Positions 51,831-62,431 of a stretch of DNA of 64,000 bases are shown piece after piece. A model generated the notes under the pieces. It saw only the letters and a list, made by a program, of their open reading frames with translations. It did no database searches and was not told the DNA's origin. The position numbers and the translations under genes are program-made. Numbering within the stretch: position 1 is the stretch's first letter; every line of letters starts with the position of its first letter. The stretch is taken from contig NZ_FZOU01000007.1 of the NCBI RefSeq assembly GCF_900188085.1, positions 1-64,000 of the forward strand. Direction: 5' to 3'. This DNA is from Granulicella rosea. Lineage in GTDB: Bacteria > Acidobacteriota > Terriglobia > Terriglobales > Acidobacteriaceae.

Positions 51831-54191
51831 ATGCGCAGCCTCGCCTATGCGGCGGTTTTGTGCAGCTTTGCGCAGGGCCAGGCGCTTACCCGCAACGCGA
51901 CGCATGCCGCACAGACGCCGTGGGAACAGGCCGTGCAGGGCCGCATCGCGCTCGAAGCGCTTCCGCCCGCCAGCCGCACCCGCGCTCAATACACGCATGC
52001 GATGGACGCCTTTCGGGCGATCTACCACGACAATCCGCGCGACGCGCACGCCGCCGAGGCGATCGACAACGTCGCCGAGCTGCTGGTCGAGCAGGGCCAT
52101 ACGCTGCATGACGAGAAGAGCCTGCGCGCGGCCGTCGGACAGTATGAGTTTCTGCGGACGCAGTATCCGGCCAGCCTTTTACGCTCCTCTGCCCTGTTGG
52201 CGGAGGGCCAGATCGACGAGAACGACCTGAACGATCCCGCAGCCGCGCGCGAACGCTATGCGCTGCTGCTGAAGCTGTATCCGAAGAGCGAATCGGCGGA
52301 GCTGGCGCGGGCTGGGCTGGCGAACCTGAAGTCTCCGAAGGCAAAGACAGTCGAGGTGGCGAGCGAAAATCCGGCGCCGATTCCGGTCGAGAAGCCGGCG
52401 GCTGTGGAGAAGAAAAGCGTACCTCAGGGGCTGAAGCCCCTTTCCCCGGCGGACGATGACGGCACGGCTGAAGCCGTGCCCCTAACGAAGCCGGTAACGA
52501 TGAACGTCGTTCCGAAGCATGGCGCGGCGGCGGCGCAGGTGACGGGGATCCGCCATTGGTCGACCCCGACCTACACCCGCGTGGCGATCGACCTGGGCGA
52601 CGCCGTAACCTTCGAGGCCGCGCGCGTGCCGCATCCGGACCGCATCTACTTCGACCTGCACGGCGCGAAGCTGGCGCAGGAGCTGGCGGGCAAGAGCTTC
52701 GCGGTCACGGACGACGGATTTCTGAAGCGCATCTGCGCCGCGCAGGGGCCGAACGACGTAACCCGCGTCGTGCTGGATGTGAACGACGTGACCGAGTACT
52801 CGGCGTTTCTGCTGCCGAACCCTTACCGGCTGATCATCGATATCCACGGCGCGGGCACGGGCGAAAGGCCCGCGACCGCCGTAGCCAGCGCAAAGCCGGA
52901 CGCCGCGAAACCGCCGGCGGTACTGACCGAGTCTCCCGCCGAGGTTCCGGTCGCTCCGGGCGCCGGACGCCGCGCCAGCGCCGCCGCGAACACCTCCGGC
53001 CTGCCCGCGATGGCGCCGACCGATGGCGGCTTCAGCGGCCAGCCCGCGCCAGCCATCGCCGCCGAGGCGCCGGTCATTCCGCAGCCCCTTGCGCCCGCGC
53101 CAAACAAGCTGGCGGAGTCCGTCCCCGGCCCGCGCGTGGGCGCCGAATCGAAGGCGACCGCCGCGCGGCCCGTGCCGAACACCGTCGCCACGCCTTCGGC
53201 CAACACCGATGTCGCCGCCGTCAGCAAGCTGCCCGGCCGGGTGGAAGCGACCAGCGCGCCTACCTCGCGCCCGATCGCGACCATCGTCCGCAAGGAGACG
53301 AAGCCCGAGCCGCCGCCGGTGGCGGACGCTGCGCCGCAGCCCATCGCCGTGCTGCCGACGGCGCCGGTCGCGACCGGCAAGCGCGGCCGCAAGACGCTTG
53401 CCGAGGCCGATGCGGAGCCGGCCCGCGCCGCCGACAAGACCGCCGACGGCGAGGTCTCGCTCGTTCGCGCGCTGGGCCTGAAGATCGGACGCATCGTCAT
53501 CGACGCCGGCCACGGCGGCCACGACTCCGGCACGCTGGGCGTCGACGGCATCCAGGAAAAGGACGTGGTGCTGGACGTCGCGCTGCGCCTGGGCAAGATG
53601 CTGCACGAGCGGCTGGGCGCGGAGATCATCTACACGCGCTCGGACGACACGTTCATCCCGCTCGAGACGCGCACCGCGATCGCCAACAAGGCGCAGGCCG
53701 ACCTTTTCCTGTCGATCCACGCGAACAGCTCGCAGGACAGCAGCGCGCGCGGCGTCGAGACGTACTACCTGAACTTCACCTCGTCGCCGGACGCGCTGGA
53801 GGTGGCGGGCCGCGAGAACGCCGTGGGCGGCCAGTCGATCCACCAGCTCTCGGACCTGGTGAAGAAGATCACGCTGAAGGACAAGATCGCCGAGAGCCGC
53901 GAGTTCGCGCAGGATGTCGAGGGCTCGCTCTACGCGGGGCTCGAAAAGGGCAACGATGGGCTGAAGAATCGCGGCGTGAAGAAGGCGCCTTTTGTAGTCC
54001 TGATCGGCGCAAACATGCCGTCGATCCTGGCCGAGATCTCCTTCGTCACGAACCCGAAGGACGCGAGCCAGCTCCGGCAGCCGGAGTACCGGCAGCGCGT
54101 GGCGGAGAGCCTGTTCAAGGGCGTCGCCAAGTATGAGGGCGGGTTGAGCGGGGCGAAGCCGAAGGCTACCGAGCGGGCAAGCGTCAAGTAG
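51831..54191 (+). CDS. AMIN-domain N-acetylmuramoyl-L-alanine amidase with TPR-like head
   Basis: Periplasmic peptidoglycan amidase, 786 residues from ATG 51831 (GTG 51798 is an alternative). A signal peptide is followed by TPR-like helices (about 30-170). AMIN is at about 238-345 ('VTGIRHWSTPTYTRVAIDL...VLDVNDV...RLIIDIHG') for septal or wall targeting. A Pro/Ala-rich linker of about 200 residues follows, then amidase_3 ('IVIDAGHGGHDSG' with zinc-ligand H561, 'LFLSIHANSS', 'ILAEISFVTNP' with the catalytic Glu). Residues 197-219 are encoded by a family A repeat. Such amidases separate daughter cells. Confidence 0.92.
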   Translation: MRSLAYAAVLCSFAQGQALTRNATHAAQTPWEQAVQGRIALEALPPASRTRAQYTHAMDAFRAIYHDNPRDAHAAEAIDNVAELLVEQGHTLHDEKSLRAAVGQYEFLRTQYPASLLRSSALLAEGQIDENDLNDPAAARERYALLLKLYPKSESAELARAGLANLKSPKAKTVEVASENPAPIPVEKPAAVEKKSVPQGLKPLSPADDDGTAEAVPLTKPVTMNVVPKHGAAAAQVTGIRHWSTPTYTRVAIDLGDAVTFEAARVPHPDRIYFDLHGAKLAQELAGKSFAVTDDGFLKRICAAQGPNDVTRVVLDVNDVTEYSAFLLPNPYRLIIDIHGAGTGERPATAVASAKPDAAKPPAVLTESPAEVPVAPGAGRRASAAANTSGLPAMAPTDGGFSGQPAPAIAAEAPVIPQPLAPAPNKLAESVPGPRVGAESKATAARPVPNTVATPSANTDVAAVSKLPGRVEATSAPTSRPIATIVRKETKPEPPPVADAAPQPIAVLPTAPVATGKRGRKTLAEADAEPARAADKTADGEVSLVRALGLKIGRIVIDAGHGGHDSGTLGVDGIQEKDVVLDVALRLGKMLHERLGAEIIYTRSDDTFIPLETRTAIANKAQADLFLSIHANSSQDSSARGVETYYLNFTSSPDALEVAGRENAVGGQSIHQLSDLVKKITLKDKIAESREFAQDVEGSLYAGLEKGNDGLKNRGVKKAPFVVLIGANMPSILAEISFVTNPKDASQLRQPEYRQRVAESLFKGVAKYEGGLSGAKPKATERASVK
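52419..52486 (+). repeat. Palindromic repeat family A inside the amidase coding sequence
   Basis: GTACCTCAGGGGCTGAAGCC at 52419 and GGCACGGCTGAAGCCGTGCC at 52461 match the inner and outer arms of family A. The 68-base copy is read in frame as VPQGLKPLSPADDDGTAEAV and onwards, in the linker between the TPR-like and AMIN parts. Confidence 0.85.
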
Positions 54192-54268
54192 GTATTTTTG
54201 TCATTCCCGCAGGGAATCTGCTGCTCCGCTCGAAGTTGCTGATAAGCTGCGGGTGAGGATGCCACGCC

Positions 54269-54835
54269 ATGAACTGGTTGGGACCATCGGCCAGAGTCGA
54301 GAGGTTCGAAGCCGACGGCGAGCTGCGCTTTCAAGCTCGCAATCAACTCAACGGGATAATGTTGCTCTTTCCTTGCATCAGCGGTTTGTCTTTCTTTTAC
54401 TCATTGCTCCACGGGGAATACCGGTACGCCGCTGTCAGCGCAGTTGCTTTCGTGAGTGCGCTACTGGGGCTGTTTCCCACGAAAAAGACGTTGTGGGTCT
54501 CTGGCAAAGGAGTGGAAACCAGCAGCGATCTGTTCGATTCCGCGAGCCATCGATCCTTTCGCTGGTCGGAGATCTGCGCACTCAAATATTCCCTGGGCGC
54601 GGAGGACGATCCAAGTGGCCTCTACATCCGTACCGGTCGCTGGAGCGAGACTTGCGTTCTGGCTGGTGTCGATGAGGCTCAGGCAAACGAGATCATCGAA
54701 GCCATCTTCGAACGCTTCCCCAATATCGAGCTCGCAGACGAGCCAAAGCCGTTGTTTGGCAACCTGCTCGGGCAGGAGAGCGAGTTCATCCGTCTTGGAC
54801 TCTCCGGGCATGGCGAGGGACCGCAATCGACCTAA
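54269..54835 (+). CDS. Membrane protein with PH-like cytosolic part, unknown
   Basis: A 188-residue protein. Two adjacent helices (about 28-70: 'GIMLLFPCISGLSFFYSLLHG', 'AVSAVAFVSALLGLF') follow a short head with 'RFEADGELRFQARNQLNG'. The remaining 115 residues ('LWVSGKGVETSSDLFDSASHRSFRWSEICALKYSLG') have the strand pattern of bacterial PH-like domains. Third positions are less GC-rich than in the amidase gene. The function is unknown. Confidence 0.6.
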   Translation: MNWLGPSARVERFEADGELRFQARNQLNGIMLLFPCISGLSFFYSLLHGEYRYAAVSAVAFVSALLGLFPTKKTLWVSGKGVETSSDLFDSASHRSFRWSEICALKYSLGAEDDPSGLYIRTGRWSETCVLAGVDEAQANEIIEAIFERFPNIELADEPKPLFGNLLGQESEFIRLGLSGHGEGPQST

Positions 54836-54896
54836 GCTCGGACTCGCGGCATTCCAGGAGCCTATTGAAGAAGTCGCCTGCCCAGGCGAAAAGAGT

Positions 54897-55004
54897 CCCT
54901 CAGCGGCTAAAGCCGCATTGCAGGTGCAGCGCTTACGGCACGGCTGAAGCCGTACCCTTAAGCGAGACTGACAGGAGTTCTTCACTTCGTTCAGAATGAC
55001 GAGC
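54897..55004. repeat. Family A half-element next to family B half-element
   Basis: CCCTCAGCGGCTAAAGCCGC (54897 on) and ACGGCACGGCTGAAGCCGTA (ending near 54954) are the right half of family A. From 54975, GTTCTTCACTTCGTTCAGAA then TGACGAGC is the right half of family B. The two families abut in one gap. The rest of 54836-55107 shows no gene. Confidence 0.7.
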
Positions 55005-55107
55005 TTTTGTGATGCAGCCCAACCTTCGATGGAACACCCATGCCCGCGCCGGTGTCTAACGCCATAGGCGGTAACCTTCGCGCCGGAATGGTAGTCTCAA
55101 CCTCAAT

Positions 55108-56301
55108 ATGGGTGTCTCTCTGAAACTTCGATTTGCCGGCGCCGTCCTCAGCCTGTTTGCGGCGAGCCTCGCGCTGCCCGCGCAGGATAGCAAGACCATG
55201 ATCGTCGAGCCTCCGGCTCCGCTCCTGACCGGGCATTTCATGAACTGGGACCGCCAGGGCGATGCCGCCTCGGGTAAGGAGCCCGCGGCTGCCGACGCCG
55301 CCAACGCGGCCATCCTGAAGGAAGACGGGTTAACCCGTTTCGCCACAGCCACTTACACACACTCCGCAGATTCGCCCGAGAAGTCCGGCACGCTCGACGC
55401 GACCGCCATGCAGTTCGTCGACGCGACCGGCGCCTTCAGCGCATTTACCTTCTATCGCAGCCAGCTTCCGCACGCACACGCGATGACCGGCGCGGCGAAG
55501 ATCGGCTCGGAATCCGTCTCCGACGGCGACACGACGCTGATGTGGGCCGGGACCGCCATTCTGCGCACAAAGGGTACGGCGAACGCGAAGGAGCTGCTGG
55601 CGCTGACCTCGTCGCTGCCCAAGGTGAGCGGATCGAAGGGTCTGTCTCCGCTGCTGCCCAGCTATGTTCCGGCCAAGGGGCTGGTCGCCGGCAGCGTCCG
55701 CTACGCGCTGGGCCCCGTGGGCTACAAGCAGATGGGCGGCTTTCTTCCGCCCGACATGCTGGCCTGGGACAAGAGCGCCGAGGTGCTGACCGCCGATTAC
55801 ACCGGCCGCTCCGGCAAGGGCGTGCTGACGCTGCTGATCTACCCCACGCCACAGATCGCCGGCGACCGCGGACGCGCCATCGAGGCGTACATGAACTCGC
55901 CCGAGGTCGCGAAGAGCGAGTCGCACGCGCTGAAGATGCGGCGGATCGGCACGCTGATCGGCGTCGCCACCGGCGGCTTCTCGCCCGAGCAGGCGAAGGA
56001 GCTGATCGAGGGCCTGCACACCAACCAGGTGCTGACCTTCGACAAGAAGATGCCGCTCGAGTTCCATGCCGAGATGGTGAAGACCTACACGCTGATGCAG
56101 AATATCGCGTGGTTCTCGGCCGTGGTGGGCGGCGCGGCGGTGCTGCTGGGGCTGTTCCTCGGCGGCGCGCGGGCGGGCTGGCGCGTGATGCGCGGCAAAC
56201 CCGCCGCGAGCGAGCCGGAGTTCCTGACTATCAACCTGCGTGAAAAACCCAAGGGCGTACTGCTGCCCGACGCCGCAGTCGGCGACGGCAAAGCGACCTG
56301 A
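55108..56301 (+). CDS. Exported, C-terminally membrane-anchored protein, unknown (DUF6599-like)
   Basis: A 397-residue product. The signal peptide runs to about residue 25 (ALPAQ). A soluble domain of about 300 residues contains 'YTHSADSPEKSGTLDATAMQFVDATGAFSAFTFYRSQ', which matches an acidobacterial family annotated as DUF6599. One membrane helix at about 333-352 ('NIAWFSAVVGGAAVLLGLFLGG') precedes a cytosolic basic tail. It is probably a periplasmic domain tethered to the inner membrane. No biochemical role is known. A weak hairpin (GACGCAT/ATGCGTC, 56300-56318) follows. Confidence 0.7.
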   Translation: MGVSLKLRFAGAVLSLFAASLALPAQDSKTMIVEPPAPLLTGHFMNWDRQGDAASGKEPAAADAANAAILKEDGLTRFATATYTHSADSPEKSGTLDATAMQFVDATGAFSAFTFYRSQLPHAHAMTGAAKIGSESVSDGDTTLMWAGTAILRTKGTANAKELLALTSSLPKVSGSKGLSPLLPSYVPAKGLVAGSVRYALGPVGYKQMGGFLPPDMLAWDKSAEVLTADYTGRSGKGVLTLLIYPTPQIAGDRGRAIEAYMNSPEVAKSESHALKMRRIGTLIGVATGGFSPEQAKELIEGLHTNQVLTFDKKMPLEFHAEMVKTYTLMQNIAWFSAVVGGAAVLLGLFLGGARAGWRVMRGKPAASEPEFLTINLREKPKGVLLPDAAVGDGKAT

Positions 56302-56355
56302 CGCATCGTTCATGCGTCGGGCCTTCTCCCCCGTTGCACCACGGCTTGTGCAGCG

Positions 56356-56494
56356 CCTCCGCTAAGCGGCTCATTCAGCGCATTTTCCACAAAAAAGGCG
56401 CGCTAAGAAGCGAAATAAAGGCGAATACTGCACGCGCGCGGATTCCGTGAAAACGAGAATATAACCCTTTTGTAATGAGCCGCTTACGCGGAGG
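56356..56494. repeat. Near-perfect inverted repeat enclosing ~98 bases
   Basis: CCTCCGCTAAGCGGCTCATT (56356-56375) is inverted at 56474-56494 (AATGAGCCGCTTA, then CGCGGAGG) with one extra base. The enclosed 98 bases are AT-richer than the surroundings. It lies just upstream of the promoter at 56506. The 401-base gap 56302-56702 contains this element, the promoter and the RNA candidate, but no protein gene. Confidence 0.7.
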
Positions 56495-56505
56495 AAGAAA
56501 CACTC

Positions 56506-56534
56506 TTGACAGGGCAATTTGGCCCTTCTATGCT
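56506..56534 (+). promoter_or_regulatory. Sigma70-type promoter
   Basis: TTGACA (56506-56511), a 17-base spacer and TATGCT (56529-56534). The match to consensus is the best seen in the window. Initiation would fall near A56541, about 162 bases before the GH28 start. Confidence 0.7.
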
Positions 56535-56540
56535 TGCGCC

Positions 56541-56626
56541 AGACAGTTCCAATGGCTTTGCCTCTATTGGAGCTATTCTCCCTACCAGAAAGGGCTGCCC
56601 TGTTGCCGGGTGGCCCTTTCTCTTTG
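56541..56626 (+). ncRNA. Candidate small RNA or leader attenuator
   Basis: From the predicted start, GTTCCAAT (56546-56553) pairs with ATTGGAGC (56566-56573). AGAAAGGGC (56587-56595) then pairs perfectly with GCCCTTTCT (56613-56621), followed by CTTTGCC. The second hairpin looks like an intrinsic terminator, so the transcript would be about 85 bases. It may be a stand-alone RNA or a leader that stops before the GH28 gene 77 bases on. No known Rfam family was recognised by eye. Confidence 0.5.
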
Positions 56627-56702
56627 CCTGCGCCCTGGCTGTTCGCAAGTTGTAGCGCGCGTGTGCTAGCGTTGCAGTGCAGTTCGCCCGGAGGTAGGAC
56701 CA

Positions 56703-58160
56703 ATGTTTTCCCGCTCGACCCCTTGCTCGTTTGCGCCGCTTTCGGTGTGCCTGACCCTTTTGACCGCGCACGCCTTCGCGCAGGACACCCGGCACGTCGA
56801 AGAGCCGAAGATTCCCGCCTCCTGCGTTCAGCTCTCCGCAAAGCTGCAGGCGGTGAAGGACAAGGTCGCCGAGGCGGACGAGCACAAGCTGGACACCGAG
56901 CGCATCCAGAAGGCGCTCGATAGCTGCAAGCCGGGCATGGCGGTCGAGCTGAAGCAGATGGGCGGCAACAATGCCTTTCTGACCGGCCCGCTCGACCTGC
57001 GCAGCGGCGTCACGCTGCTGATCGACGAGGGCGTGACGCTCTATGGCTCGCGCGACGCGGCGGTTTACGACATGGTCGCGAAGCCGGGCGAGGAGCCGAT
57101 GACGCCAGGACTTTGCGGCACGATTCCCAAGGTCGAGCCGGCGGTCTTCCCCGCGCCGCCCCGTGCGGCCACGGCTCGCGGCGGCTGCCGTCCGCTGCTC
57201 TCTGCCGTGAATGTGAAGGACGCGGCGGTGATGGGCGACGGCGTGATCGACGGGCGCGGCTACGCAAAGCTGCTGGGCAAGGACTATAGCTGGTGGGAGA
57301 TGGCCCGCAAGGCCGAGCCGAAGAACGAGAAGTACTACAGCACGCGGCTCGTGGTGGCAAGCCACGCCGACGGGCTCATCCTCTATCGGATTACGCTGCA
57401 CAACTCGCCGAACTTCCACGTCAGCGTCGGCGGCACGAACGGCTTCACCGCCTGGGGCGTCCACCTGTTGACGCCGACCGACCGCACGCTGGATGCGCGC
57501 AATACGGACGGCATCGATCCGGGCACGTCGACCAACGTGACCGTCGCGCATAGCTGGATCGACAACGGCGACGACAATATCGCGGTCAAATCCGGTACGA
57601 CGCACATGAGCGTGCTGGACAATCATTTCTACACCGGCCACGGCATGAGCATCGGCTCGGAGACGGTCGGGCAGGCGTACCTGCTGGTCGACGGCCTGAC
57701 CGAGGACCATACCTCGTCCGGCATCCGCATCAAGTCGAACGTGACGCGCGGCGGCTCTGTCCACGACCTGACCTACCGGAACATCTGCATGCGCGGCGTG
57801 GCGAACCCGATCGCCATCTCGCCGTATTACACGAACCAGACGACCGAAGGCTTCGTCGACCCCAAGTACACGGGCGACAAGATTCCGGACTACAAGGGCA
57901 TCGTCCTGAAGGATGTGTGGTCGCTGACGCCGGGCGACGTGCTGATCGCCGGGCTGAACGCCGACCACATGACCGGCATCAAGCTGGACAACGTGATCGT
58001 GCGCGACATCCAGCCCACGCAGGTGCACACGGCGTTCGACATGATGAGCTTCGGCGCGGGCGGTACGAACATTCCCTTCACGGCGGAGGGCCTGGTGAAG
58101 TCGAAGCCCGACGCGATGCAGCCGGACGCCTGCAAGGGCGGCTTTCCTCCGATGCAGTAG
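56703..58160 (+). CDS. Exported glycoside hydrolase family 28 (polygalacturonase-like)
   Basis: Secreted or periplasmic pectinase hydrolysing galacturonan or rhamnogalacturonan, 485 residues. A GGAGGT site lies 7 bases before ATG 56703, followed by a signal peptide (to about FAQ). The right-handed beta-helix carries the GH28 catalytic motifs: 'NTDGID' (about residue 266, catalytic Asp), 'DNGDDNIAVKSG' (about 288, two Asp), 'GHGMSIGSE' (about 315, His) and 'GIRIKSN' (about 345, Arg-Lys). It complements the PL4 lyase at 0.3 kb. A consensus promoter and hairpin leader precede it. The DinB gene follows by 12 bases. Confidence 0.94.
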   Translation: MFSRSTPCSFAPLSVCLTLLTAHAFAQDTRHVEEPKIPASCVQLSAKLQAVKDKVAEADEHKLDTERIQKALDSCKPGMAVELKQMGGNNAFLTGPLDLRSGVTLLIDEGVTLYGSRDAAVYDMVAKPGEEPMTPGLCGTIPKVEPAVFPAPPRAATARGGCRPLLSAVNVKDAAVMGDGVIDGRGYAKLLGKDYSWWEMARKAEPKNEKYYSTRLVVASHADGLILYRITLHNSPNFHVSVGGTNGFTAWGVHLLTPTDRTLDARNTDGIDPGTSTNVTVAHSWIDNGDDNIAVKSGTTHMSVLDNHFYTGHGMSIGSETVGQAYLLVDGLTEDHTSSGIRIKSNVTRGGSVHDLTYRNICMRGVANPIAISPYYTNQTTEGFVDPKYTGDKIPDYKGIVLKDVWSLTPGDVLIAGLNADHMTGIKLDNVIVRDIQPTQVHTAFDMMSFGAGGTNIPFTAEGLVKSKPDAMQPDACKGGFPPMQ

Positions 58161-58172
58161 AGAGCGCCTCCG

Positions 58173-58715
58173 ATGACCGAGAAGGAACGGCAACAAGTAT
58201 TGGAGCAACTCGCCGCCAGCCAGAAGAAGCTGGTGGAGGCGGTGCGTCCGTTGACGCCGGCGCAGTGGCGGTTCCGCGAATCGCCGGGGCGTTGGTCGGC
58301 GGAGGAGATCGTCGAACATCTGCTGCTGTTTGAGGGCTTCATCCGCGGCGTCGTCGCAAGGACGCTGGCGCAGCCCGCCGAGCCGGAGAAGCAGACGCAG
58401 GCGCCGGGGAAAGAGCCGTTGGTGCTGGGTCTGGCCAACAGCCGCGACCGGAGGATCGATGCGCGCGAGGTCGTCCGGCCTACGGGGCGTGCTTGGGAGA
58501 GGGACGAGCTGCTCGCCAGACTCGACGCCGCGCGGGCGGAGACGCTGGCCTTCGCCTCCACGACCGAGGCGCCGCTGCACGAACACTTCTTCGCGCACCT
58601 CGCCTTCGGCGATCTGGACTGCCGTCAGTGGCTGCTGGTGTTGTCCCAGCACACCGCGCGGCATGTGCTGCAGATCGAGGAGATCCAGCGGGCCGCGGGC
58701 TACCCAGAGGAATAA
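58173..58715 (+). CDS. DinB-like four-helix protein
   Basis: A 180-residue DinB/YfiT-superfamily protein. 'RFRESPGRWSAEEIVEHLLLFEG' carries the first metal His; two further His lie in 'LSQHTARHVLQIEEIQRA', the typical C-terminal 'HxxHHxxQI' site. Such proteins are metal-dependent thiol transferases or hydrolases of mostly unknown substrate. It lies 12 bases after the GH28 gene, so co-transcription is likely, though a functional link is unclear. Confidence 0.88.
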   Translation: MTEKERQQVLEQLAASQKKLVEAVRPLTPAQWRFRESPGRWSAEEIVEHLLLFEGFIRGVVARTLAQPAEPEKQTQAPGKEPLVLGLANSRDRRIDAREVVRPTGRAWERDELLARLDAARAETLAFASTTEAPLHEHFFAHLAFGDLDCRQWLLVLSQHTARHVLQIEEIQRAAGYPEE

Positions 58716-58767
58716 GACGCATGCGGATTGCGAGATTGCGGCGCAACCGGTAGAATGACAGAGGTAG

Positions 58768-58843
<76 letters not shown>

Positions 58844-58856
58844 CAAATCCCCTACA

Positions 58857-59327
58857 TCAATACTGCAGAATATGCGGCGCTGGCTCGGTCAGTGTGCCAT
58901 CCTTGCGGTCGTAGAACATGAACAGCTTGTGGCTGCTGTTCACATGCACCGCGACGATGACGCCGCTGCCGAAGGTTCCCGATCCGTCGGTCTTCGAGAT
59001 GTCCACATGGTGGCTCAGGATCGGGGCGCCGATAGGGCTTTCGGTGGTCCAGTCCTCGGTAAAACGCTGGAGAGGATAGCCGCTGTTCGGGTGGCCGTTG
59101 GTGTAGATGTCGTAGGCCTTCTGGTAGTCCTTCGCCTCGAGCGCGACGAAGAAGTTGTTCACCTTGTGCTCGATCGGCAGGTTCGAGAAGAGCCAGCCGT
59201 GGCCCAGCGCGAAGCCCACAAAGCTGAGCAGCGCCAGCGACAGGATGCCTGTAACCGTGCCGATAAACAGGTTGCGCTTCAGCTTTTCGAGACCCTCGTT
59301 GTACTCCGGCGCCGCCAGCAGACTCAT
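58857..59327 (-). CDS. Single-helix membrane protein with exposed domain, unknown
   Basis: A 156-residue protein with one membrane helix at about 20-40 ('LFIGTVTGILSLALLSFVGFAL') and an outside domain of about 110 residues ('VNNFFVALEAKDYQKAYDIYTNG', 'GSGVIVAVHVNSSHKLFMFYDRKDG'). This is the shape of NTF2-like or DUF4878-type periplasmic domains ('FxxAxxxxDYxxAYxxy'). It ends 13 bases from tRNA-Thr on the other strand. The function is unknown. Confidence 0.7.
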   Translation of the reverse strand: MSLLAAPEYNEGLEKLKRNLFIGTVTGILSLALLSFVGFALGHGWLFSNLPIEHKVNNFFVALEAKDYQKAYDIYTNGHPNSGYPLQRFTEDWTTESPIGAPILSHHVDISKTDGSGTFGSGVIVAVHVNSSHKLFMFYDRKDGTLTEPAPHILQY

Positions 59328-59389
59328 CGCTCAAATCCCCCCTACATCTCTATAGACACCATACCGCGCCGTTCGGTGCCGTGCCAGCC

Positions 59390-59872
59390 TTAGCGCCACC
59401 CGAGCGCATCGCGGAAGAGCGTGAACTCCGGCGCGGCGCCTTGCAGCAGATAGACCGAGACCACGTCGAAGCGCACCGGGATCCGCTCGCGCTCCTCCCG
59501 CGCGATGCGCCGCAGGTAGGCGCGGGCCATCTCGCGCAGGTTGTCCGCCTTCTCCCGGTCGACCGCAACCTCGGCGGCGATGTTGTCGTGCGCGGTGCGG
59601 GCCTTGACCTCGATGAAACAGAGCGTCTCGCCTTCCCAGGCGACGAGGTCGAGGTCGCCCTTCAGCTCCGGGCTGCGCCAGCGCCTTGCCACGACAACGT
59701 ATCCCTGCCGGCGGAGGTAGAAGAGCGCCTCGAACTCTCCGCGCAGGCCGGTGGCGAGGTGGTTGGCGAGCTTCGGCGCACGGCCCAGGCGATCCGCCGC
59801 CGCGCCCAGCCGCAGCAGGCCCCAGCGCTGCGTGTTCAGCCAGAGTGTGCCGAGTGTGCCTGCTGCCGCCAT
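59390..59872 (-). CDS. YraN-family (UPF0102) endonuclease-like protein
   Basis: A 160-residue protein of the UPF0102 family with a Holliday-junction-resolvase-like fold. 'HLATGLRGEFEALFYLRRQGYVVVARRWRSPELKGDLDLVAWEGETLCFIEVKART' shows the G-E-x-x-A head, the catalytic Asp in 'GDLDLVA' and 'EVKAR'. The family's physiological role is not established. The start could be at a later ATG because the first 35 residues are not conserved. Confidence 0.88.
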   Translation of the reverse strand: MAAAGTLGTLWLNTQRWGLLRLGAAADRLGRAPKLANHLATGLRGEFEALFYLRRQGYVVVARRWRSPELKGDLDLVAWEGETLCFIEVKARTAHDNIAAEVAVDREKADNLREMARAYLRRIAREERERIPVRFDVVSVYLLQGAAPEFTLFRDALGWR

Positions 59873-59953
59873 GCGGGAAGGATATCAGGGTCGCCGAATT
59901 CGAGGCGTTCCGATGGCGGCGAGCCATGTTGCCGAGATTTGCGCTGCAAATAA

Positions 59954-61774
<1,821 letters not shown>

Positions 61775-61993
61775 GCGGAAAAACGGGATTACTCTCAGTC
61801 TGCATCAAGGGTGATCCCGTCTACCGCAGGTTCGGTCATCTTCTGCTTCGGTGTTGAAGCTTTTTCTTAACGCAGACGACCTCACTCCGCGCAGCAGCAG
61901 CTTTCGCATGGTGACTCGCTCGGACTTGGCTCGGGCTTTCCAGTTTAATGAAGTGAATCAGGAAGCGTAAACGTAACTCTCATCGATCCTCCT

Positions 61994-62431
61994 TCACCTG
62001 CCGCTGAGGAGGATTGCGCCCTTCGTCTTACGGGCCAAAGCCTTATCGAAGGTGACGAACCGTAGACCGGCGAGTTCAGCGAAGGCCGTCAAATAGACGT
62101 CTGCCCATTCCTTTGTGGATACTTCGTCTTTTGAAGTCCGCAGCCGCAGCATCTCTTCGATTCCCTTGGGTTCGTCTGCCAGAAACGTCTTGCCGTTTGC
62201 GTGAAAGAGATCGTAAATGCGCCACGCCTCGGCTTGTGTCGCGACGTCGTCTCCCATGGTGCTTGCATTCGTCAACAACCGAAGCAGGCTGAGTTGCGAA
62301 AACCTGCAAAAGTAGAAGCGGGACGACGGATCGACCGATTCGCCCCATGCGACGGCGGCGCGGTGGTGTGGATGCACCTCATGAGCGAGCGCCAACCAAA
62401 CGCTGACATCAAGGAAAAGGAATGTATTCAT
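61994..62431 (-). CDS. PIN-domain toxin (VapC type), pair 2
   Basis: A 145-residue toxin. ATG 62431 starts 'MNTFLFLDVSVWLALAHEVHPHH', a VapC-type head with the first Asp and the 'VWLALAxExHxHH' phrase of one PIN subgroup. 'STKEWADVYLTAFAELAGLRFVTFDKAL' holds the last acidic residues. It overlaps its antitoxin gene by 23 bases. Confidence 0.87.
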   Translation of the reverse strand: MNTFLFLDVSVWLALAHEVHPHHRAAVAWGESVDPSSRFYFCRFSQLSLLRLLTNASTMGDDVATQAEAWRIYDLFHANGKTFLADEPKGIEEMLRLRTSKDEVSTKEWADVYLTAFAELAGLRFVTFDKALARKTKGAILLSGR

